DNA of 64,000 bases from Enoplolaimus lenunculus (taxonomy: Eukaryota; Nematoda; Enoplea; Enoplida; Thoracostomopsidae). The translations under genes were made by a program, and so were the position numbers. Of the stretch, positions 57,270 through 64,000 are shown piece by piece. How positions within the stretch are numbered: the first letter of the stretch is position 1; each line of letters opens with the position of its first letter. The DNA is taken from positions 1 through 64,000 of the forward strand of contig JASANG010002898.1 of assembly GCA_030248215.1 (NCBI GenBank), in the 5' to 3' direction. The notes under the pieces were generated by a model. It made no database searches and was not told the DNA's origin. It was given only the letters and a program-made list of their open reading frames with translations.

Positions 57270-60200
57270 ATGCCAATGAAAGCCGTGTGCGTAATTAGAG
57301 GTGACGAAGGTGTAACCGGTGTGATTCGTTTTGCTCAGGAAGCTGAAAACACTCCAACAACTATCGAGGGTCAAATTGGAGGTACGTATATAACACAACT
57401 TGTTACTGTTGATACCCTCACCTTTGTGTCTAACGTTCCTCTATTTATACAGTTAACTTTCTATGAAAACGATATATCACCAATAATTATGTATGTGAAA
57501 ATGTGCAGACGTATATATTTTCGAATATCATAACCATACGTACGTATTTTTGGAAATAGTAACCTGCGGTGTGTTCAATACACCCTGTTTATGTAATCAC
57601 AATCAACGGTTTTGTTGCTGGTTTTCATCTCAAGTGCGGCATATATACCCAATCCGTTAGAGTCAGGATACCGGATATAACCGGAATTACGAAATACCGG
57701 AACCATGAAGTGAAAAAAGACACGTTTCCGTAACGTCTGTAAGCAATGAATTAACTAATTGCTGAGTTGCATCCGGGTCGGTCTCAGTATTCCAGGTATT
57801 CCGAGCATTTTCCCCGAAAAATTCCGGATCCGGGTCCGTGTTTTTTCTTCAAGAAATACTGAGTCCGGGTCCGGGTTTTCATTGATGGACAAGAAAAAAT
57901 TAGTCAAAATGCTTCACCTTTGAGTAATAAATAACCTGCGTAGATATACTTGGGTTACGATTACGAATGTTTAATTTGAAATTGTTAGAATTGTCGAGAT
58001 GCAGACATATGACATGTCTCATTTTATTTAAGTTATTAATTCGACATTTTACATAATGATTTACTTGAAATAAATCTTTGTGAGTGACATTAGTCGCTTC
58101 GCATTGCATACTGCCCATTACTATTTTACACACTGAGCTGCTAGAATATAGATGGAGACAGAAATTGCTTCCTATGTTTAAAAAATTAGAATCATTTTAA
58201 AAATTACGAGTCCACGTTTGCCTGGAAAATAAATTCGAGTCCGGGTTAGCAATGTTGAGAATTCCGGGCTCGAGTCGGGGTTGGCATTCTTAAAAATTCT
58301 GGGTCCGGGTTTTTCTCCCAGAAAATATTGGGCCCAGGTCCGGATAATTTTTTGATTTCTGGAAATATTTGTAACTGTAACTTTTAGAATACATATAATC
58401 TCTGAGAAACATATGTATAAATTGTGGAGTAAAATAATGTCTCATCCCGTGAAATGCTGTTTGCCCAGTCGTAAAAATTTGTTCTCGGCAGGGTTTTTTC
58501 TCCAAACGAATAGTGCTAGCCATTCGTTTTGTGAAATTTTGTGATCGATCAAAAAGTCGTAAGAAAATGATGAATTGTTCGAATTTGGATGAGGCGCCTA
58601 ATCGACATTTGAAAGAATAAATTCTCGGCTGGTAAAATTTCAAAACGAAAAAGAATAATTTATCCGGTGAGGTACAAGAACGTAAACTGATAGCATTGAA
58701 AATGGGAGCAACTCTGAACTACAGAAGCTTAAGTTTGCTATTGGAGACGGAAATTGTCATTTTCGAACAATTTTTTTGTATGGCTGTTTTTGAGAAACAT
58801 AAAAATGTATATGATCACATTGTACCTGGAATGTTAGCAGACGAGCTAAAATTTAAGATATCACATAAGTATGGAGAACACTATGAACACACTGTTCTCG
58901 AAATAAAGATGAAGGGACATGGGTCACAGTATGTAACATATTGCCAATATTCCGGCAGCGTGCATCATGTCCCTTTGTTTTTCATATCGAGAACAGTGTT
59001 TTTATAATCTTCGCCACGCTAGTGTAATAGAGGTGTCTTGGCGCTTGACCCAGGCCCCAGTGCCGGGACCATACGGTGTTGTGGACAAAGCTTGGAAAAC
59101 TAGCTCTTCAAAAAGTGAAATATATTCAGTGATGTTGTTCTATATTTTCCTTGAAGCTATTGTTCCACTTTAGTCCGTTGAGGACTAAGACGGAATTTAA
59201 TGTTGAAATATTTATGCGAGTTACAGTAGTAAGCATGAAGCTGGGAATTTCAGGAGAGTAACAAGAGGATCTAGACCCACAGTCTATGATCAAAGAATCC
59301 TTTTGCGAAAGATTTATTTAATGCTATAATTACGGGTCGGGTAGTTTCTTTTGTTAGTGTTACACAGACAGCTAGTTAGGATATGGCAGTTCTACGGATG
59401 CAATTACGCTTTCTTGCTACGCGCCCGGATAGTTTGTGTAATATTTTCGTTTCATGTAAACCAAATTTAAGCAGCTATAACTTAATCAGTTTTGAATCCG
59501 GTCCCTGGTTTGGCCCTGGCTCTGGCCGTGCTAAAATCATGGTCCCGGAACAGCACTAATGTTTCATTTTTAAATTTCTGAAATATTCTCGTCGGCCAGC
59601 ATTCCAGCCGCAATGAGATCAGGCACCTTTTTTAATGTTTATCTATATGTATCGTACAAAATGAAATTGCCTGAAAATGACAATTTTCGTTTTCAATCAG
59701 TTTATACTCTTGCATTATCGTCAGATAAAATGTTTTTCTTCGTCTATAATATGTAGCTTTGGCGGCCATGAACTTTATGGATGTTTCAAAAGCCGATTGG
59801 ATACCCCGCTTTTCAACTCAGACCGATTTTGGCATATATAAAAAAGTACTTTCCTCGAATTTCGAACAATTCAATTTTTTCTTACAACTTTTTACTCGAA
59901 CGTACACTTTTCGAAACGGAGAATAAAAAATTAAACAATTAAAGGGGTTAAATATCACAAGGCGGGTGGCTACAAATTTCGCAAGGCGGATGGCTACAAA
60001 TTTCGTAAGGCGGGTGGCTAATACTGTTGTTTTTGAGAAAAAAGCGTGAACGAACAAAATTTCCCTTGTAAGCAGTATCTCACGGTAAATGGCATGAAAT
60101 AATTTCCGGAAGTACACTATTTCACGTGACACCAGTAAATAGATGCGTCACAGCTTGCTCGACCCTTGCTTGGAACTAAACCTGCAATTTCAATTTCTTC

Positions 60201-61758
60201 GGTTCATCATACTTTTTAAAACTGCAGAAATAAAAACTGGATATCGTAATTTTTAAAACTGCAGAAATAAAAACTGGATAAGTTGAAACTTGATTTGTAG
60301 ATTTTTGTATTTGATCGGCAGCAGATTACTTTTCCCATGATATAATGTTTTTTATTAAATTCAAGTGAATCTCTGACGTTTTAGGTCTATGTGAAGGCTT
60401 GCATGGCTTTCATGTCCACGAATTTGGCGACAACACTAATGGTTGTGTATCGGCTGGCGCTCATTATAATCCATTCAAGAAAACGCACGGCGGCCCAGAA
60501 GTATGTATTATACGAAAATAGGTTAACTAGTGGCTTAAGCAAATTTTGTACTATTTCACAATCAAGTTTGCGAAAACACATCGGAAACAGTTTGTTAACA
60601 AGATTGAACTACGCATAATCGTAGTACAAATTTAGCGAGTTGTATAAAATGTGGCCTATGGTCGTTTTATAATATCACGATGCATAGGGCTATCTAGGAA
60701 TATTTACGTATATTACCGTTTTTGACTCTAACTGTGTCTAAACATAATATCAACTGTGTAATATTTGAAATAATTAATGATTTTTATTGTTTTAGGATGA
60801 GACACGTCATGTCGGAGATTTGGGTAACGTTACCGCTGGTAAGGATGGAATCGCGCATATCAAAATGACAGATAGTCTTGTTCAATTGATGGGACCAACG
60901 TCGGTTATTGGACGCACGATGGTCGTACACGCTAAACCCGATGATCTTGGCAAAGGTGAAAACGGCACAAACAATTTGCATTTCAAATATATTATTTTAC
61001 ATGTAGTAGCCGATTTTTAGATAACTTGCATATAACAGAAACTTGAAACTTTATAGCTGTGGTTTTTGTTTCTTAACTGGAATCAGGAGTGTGGTCAAGC
61101 GTGAAAAAGTCTATATTGTCTTGTGAGTTGCTCACGGATTTACATACAATCATGGATTGATAATATGTAGCTGGCGAGCACGAGACGTAAAGCTATGTAG
61201 CTTATGGCTAGTCATGAAAAAGTTGTCGTTTGTTCTTGTTTTCGGTTTTGTAATGTTTAAAAGGTTATCAGTTTGAAACTACATACACTATTGCCTTGAA
61301 AAATTGATTTCCGTTAATAACTAATGCTAGTTGACACAAAAAGACATTGAAACAGAACCTTTCATAATCAAGTAATTAATGTGGCCCTTCCAACCTCAAA
61401 CTCCTGGCTATGCGTTGCATTTGTGTTGGATGACGGAATACCATACTGGCCGGTGATTATTTTTCGCATAATTTTACAACTTCCATTAAAATTCACACAA
61501 AGTTCAATGCCGTCAGTTTCTTTTTCTTACGCGGTGCAAAATATCAGTTTCATTAACCGAATTTTTCCGTCATTAGTATATCAAATTTTCTCTAGTATTA
61601 GCTTTATGTGCAACTAGTTCCGATTTTATTAACCAGTTACAAACTTAAAAGTTATTGCAAATAATGAGGTTTTAGGCGGCGATGAAGAAAGTCTCAAAAC
61701 TGGTAACGCAGGAGCTCGAGTTGGTTGCGGTGTTATTGGAATCGCAGCTTTGGGTTAA
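57270..61758 (+). CDS. SOD1: Cu/Zn superoxide dismutase, four exons, complete
   Basis: The enzyme converts superoxide to oxygen and hydrogen peroxide in the cytosol. Exons 57270-57381, 60385-60500, 60796-60955 and 61676-61758 join in frame (GT-AG, phases 1, 0, 1) to 156 residues, close to the human 153-154. Copper ligands His47, His49, His64 and His121; zinc ligands His64, His72, His81 and Asp84; the disulfide pair Cys58/Cys147; and the substrate-guiding Arg144 are all present ([64 protein letters not shown]). There is no signal peptide, and it is too short for CCS, so it is the intracellular form. Exon 1 uses the first ATG of the [11 protein letters not shown] start. Intron 1 (3 kb) contains repeat sequence. 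Confidence 0.98.
57650..58360. repeat. CCGGGTCCGGGT-rich degenerate element in SOD1 intron 1
   Basis: Clusters of GGGTCCGGGTT, ATTCCGGATCCGGGTCC, GATACCGGATATAACCGG and GAATTCCGGGCTCGAG at both ends (about 57670-57870 and 58200-58345) with an AT-rich middle. This resembles the alternating CGGAAT design of the hAT-like MITEs, but no CAGGGTG ends were found. Confidence 0.5.
58890..58998. repeat. Inverted repeat (hairpin) in SOD1 intron 1
   Basis: The left arm 58890-58921 (CACTGTTCTCG ... AAGGGACATG) is the imperfect reverse complement of the right arm 58966-58998 (CATGTCCCTT ... CGAGAACAGTG), with a 44-base loop. Confidence 0.75.
60209..60280 (+). repeat. Short tandem duplication in SOD1 intron 1
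   Basis: TTTTTAAAACTGCAGAAATA followed by AAAACTGGATA occurs twice, starting near 60211 and 60250. Confidence 0.85.
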
Positions 61759-62046
61759 TAATCGAAGTTTGATAGAATATGAAATTTCACCACTTCTTTA
61801 TCTTTCTTAAAATTTTATACTTTAATGAAGTCAATATAGTAAACGGTTGTTGTTTACAACAAAGATAAATGATTATTTGCTTAATTCAAGTTAGGACCGA
61901 TTATTAGCGTTGTGAAAAGGTGTACATACTAAATAATAATGTGTTTTGAAGTTTCTACCAAATTTCAACGTTCGGTACGAGAAGTCAAAAATACTTTCGA
62001 GACAAAACCGCAGACTGCGTGCATAAACACATTTAGTTGTGAAGCT

Positions 62047-62052
62047 AATAAA
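62047..62052 (+). terminator. Candidate polyadenylation signal of SOD1
   Basis: AATAAA 289 bases after the stop codon. Nearer variants were not obvious. Confidence 0.35.
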
Positions 62053-62718
62053 AACATAAATTTTTGAATTACGCTGTTTCTATACTAAACTAGTAGTGGT
62101 TGGGACACATTTTACATTGCACGCACAGTTGTTTACTTTTCTATTTTAGTGTAGTATTACCGTTGATAAGGATTGTATACAATTACCGTTGATAAGGATT
62201 GTATCCAAACTGTGGTTTCATCAGTAAATCGTTTTCTTTTTCGTTTGGCTTATGTTACTTTGAATGGCGAACCACTTTTTGCGGGACTGTCATACAGTAA
62301 GCTTTAGAGTATTTTTTTTACTTAGAGTTAGTTATGGACCCTTATGCTGAGGCGTAGGCTATGAGTATAATTAATAATTACACTTATGTTACGCAGTTCA
62401 ATTTAACATTGTCCTTTCGTTTCGTTTAGTAAGGAGCGGGTCGGCAGTATATATAGCACACTGGATGCTGAGAATGCAGTATTGCAGCCGTACATAAGGG
62501 GACCGCGTGCGAGGGCAGACTTGATTTTGACAGGCTGTTACCGAATATCCGTTTCCGTCAAAAATCAACGTCCGTTTGGTACTGAAATGCCGGAAGCTTC
62601 CATTATATTTTTATGGTCGCAATTTTGTATTATTCATGAATTGTACAGGGATTACCGGATAATAAAAATAAAAGCAGATGGTGGTCAAAATAACGAAATG
62701 AGGCATGCAAATATTGGT
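62053..62718. other. Intergenic stretch after SOD1
   Basis: Short tandem word TTACCGTTGATAAGGATTGT at about 62158 and 62183. A family B-like block (GGGACTGTCATACAGTAAGC) near 62282, and a hAT-like CCGAATATCCGTTTCCG block near 62540. No gene recognised. Confidence 0.45.
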
Positions 62719-62967
62719 TCATGTTACTTTAAGGGGCGTCCAGCTTTCTGGTGGGTCTATAAATGAGTAAGCTTAGATTCTAGATTACATTTTTTGCTTA
62801 GGCATACTACCAAAATCTGTAAAAAGCATAAAACATTTCTGTACAGCAAACCCGTTTGGCTCACTATAAAATGAATGGCTCATGTTACTTTAAGGGGCAT
62901 CCAGGTTTCTGGTAGGCCTTTAAAAGAGTAAGCTTAGATTCTAGATTACATTTTTTGCTTAGGCATA
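62719..62967 (+). repeat. 88-bp direct duplication
   Basis: 62719-62806 and 62880-62967 share TCATGTTACTTTAAGGGGC, TAAGCTTAGATTCTAGATTA and CATTTTTTGCTTAGGCATA with a few substitutions. The unit contains the family B word CTTAGGC. Confidence 0.85.
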
Positions 62968-63029
62968 GGATCACTTTTGCAACGCGTAGGATTAGGCCGA
63001 GGAATGTGTTAATCTACTGTTACGCCCCT

Positions 63030-63310
63030 AAAAGTAACATTGGTTCAAATGTTCATCGAGCTTTCAAAAATTAAGGAAAAAATAGCATTGAAAGTTTTCA
63101 GCTTTGATAACTCGTTTTATACACAACGAAAAATTGCGAGAATTATACGTGGTTTGAATATACTTTTGAGCATAAAAGAATTTCTCGTATTCTAACAGAT
63201 AGACACTGATATCTGGCTTCCAGGGTGCAACCGAAGGTGAAAAATTCCGGAGCCGGAGGTCAACAAAACTTGCCGGAGCCGGAGGTAAGGCCAAATTTGG
63301 TAGTAAAAAT
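63030..63310 (+). mobile_element. hAT-like MITE pieces meeting at a CAGGGTG end
   Basis: 63030-63220 follows the order of the family A2 copies (AAAGTAACATTGG, AATTGCGAGAATTATACGTG, TTTTGAGCATAAAAGAA). At 63221 a CAGGGTGCAACCG terminus begins a second piece with repeated GGAGCCGGAGGT, like 29733-29830. Confidence 0.55.
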
Positions 63311-64000
63311 GATGGTTAATCAGTTAATTTTAGCTTTTAGCCAATATATTGTTTTAAGTTGTTTGGTTTTACGCGAATTTTCTGCGAGTTTTCGGAAATT
63401 CTTTTCTGAAAATTGCAACAAACGTAAAACGCAACAAAAGTAAAACAAAACGCGCAAAACAGATAAATTTTGCAAAATTATGCAAAAAATTTTACTACTG
63501 TAATGACCCGAATAAGAGTGGGGTAATAAGAGGAGGGGTCCTCATTTTGAGTCCCAATCAATAGAAGTCCGCATCCCTAAAAACAGTCCGTAAGAGGATA
63601 GAGTCCCTAAACCATAATTATAGTCCATAAATGTCAATTATCCCTGATAGCAGCGCATAAATGACTAGAGGACAAAATAAACTTGAGTTCGAAACTTTAA
63701 AGCGCACTTAAGTTTTGAATGACATTCCAAAGTAAACTTGCATTATCGCTCAAGCTTTTGATGCAAGGCCAACAACGTTTAATTCAACGGATAGTTGCAG
63801 TACACCGGATATATGACAGTAACGAAGAGTGGCATAGGGCAGGTTGAAAACAAGCTACATTTTGTCTGAAAACCAAATATAGCCACCGCGAGTAAAACAG
63901 CTTGCAGCAGTTTCATCTGTTGGTCTGGATAGGTTTTGATATTTAACCTAATTTTAAGTCAGATACTCTCTGATTTACGCTAACGTTTTGTGATATATAA
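63311..64000. other. AT-rich stretch to the right edge
   Basis: An AAAACGCAACAAAAGTAAAAC-type A-rich block near 63425-63465. No gene, RNA or element boundary is recognised. Confidence 0.4.

Overview
The window is AT-rich nuclear DNA from an animal, most likely an invertebrate. Every clear gene is split by short GT-AG introns, homologies are to metazoan proteins, and the non-coding DNA is full of small non-autonomous DNA transposons, tandem duplications and minisatellites. The phylum cannot be fixed from the sequence alone.

Layout: (1) 1-15.7 kb is repeat-rich. It holds the first two exons of a minus-strand secreted/membrane protein with an LDL-receptor class A domain (2899-3799), a possible cysteine-rich terminal exon on the plus strand (4504-4714), a small minus-strand coiled-coil reading frame (6565-6800), several MITEs, and a stretch (about 10661-12807) that looks like an assembly error: a good-quality segment is repeated as a degraded copy after a T-rich low-complexity tract. 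(2) 15743-27225 is a complete SUMO-activating enzyme subunit 2 gene (UBA2/SAE2) in 19 recognisable exons. (3) 28730-50650 is a complete lipase maturation factor 1 gene (LMF1) in 11 exons that join in frame to 562 residues. Its second intron is 13.8 kb and contains a decayed pogo/Tigger-type transposase, tandem duplications, nested MITEs and perhaps an unrelated small gene. (4) 57270-61758 is a complete Cu/Zn superoxide dismutase (SOD1) gene in four exons, 156 residues, with all metal ligands kept. (5) The gaps 50.6-57.2 kb and 61.8-64 kb are mainly repeats.

The three full genes lie on the same strand but have unrelated jobs: SUMO activation in the nucleus/cytosol, lipase folding in the ER, and superoxide removal in the cytosol. 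I see no sign of an operon or pathway cluster.

The most distinctive feature is the mobile DNA. One hAT-like MITE superfamily (ends CAGGGTG...CACCCTG, 8-bp target duplications visible at three loci) occurs about a dozen times, often nested. In one case two copies of a second element, which carries both terminal inverted repeats and tRNA-like box A/box B sequences, sit inside a hAT-like MITE. A third family combines inverted ends, 165-185 bp tandem units and a terminal hairpin. I found no convincing new multi-gene system.
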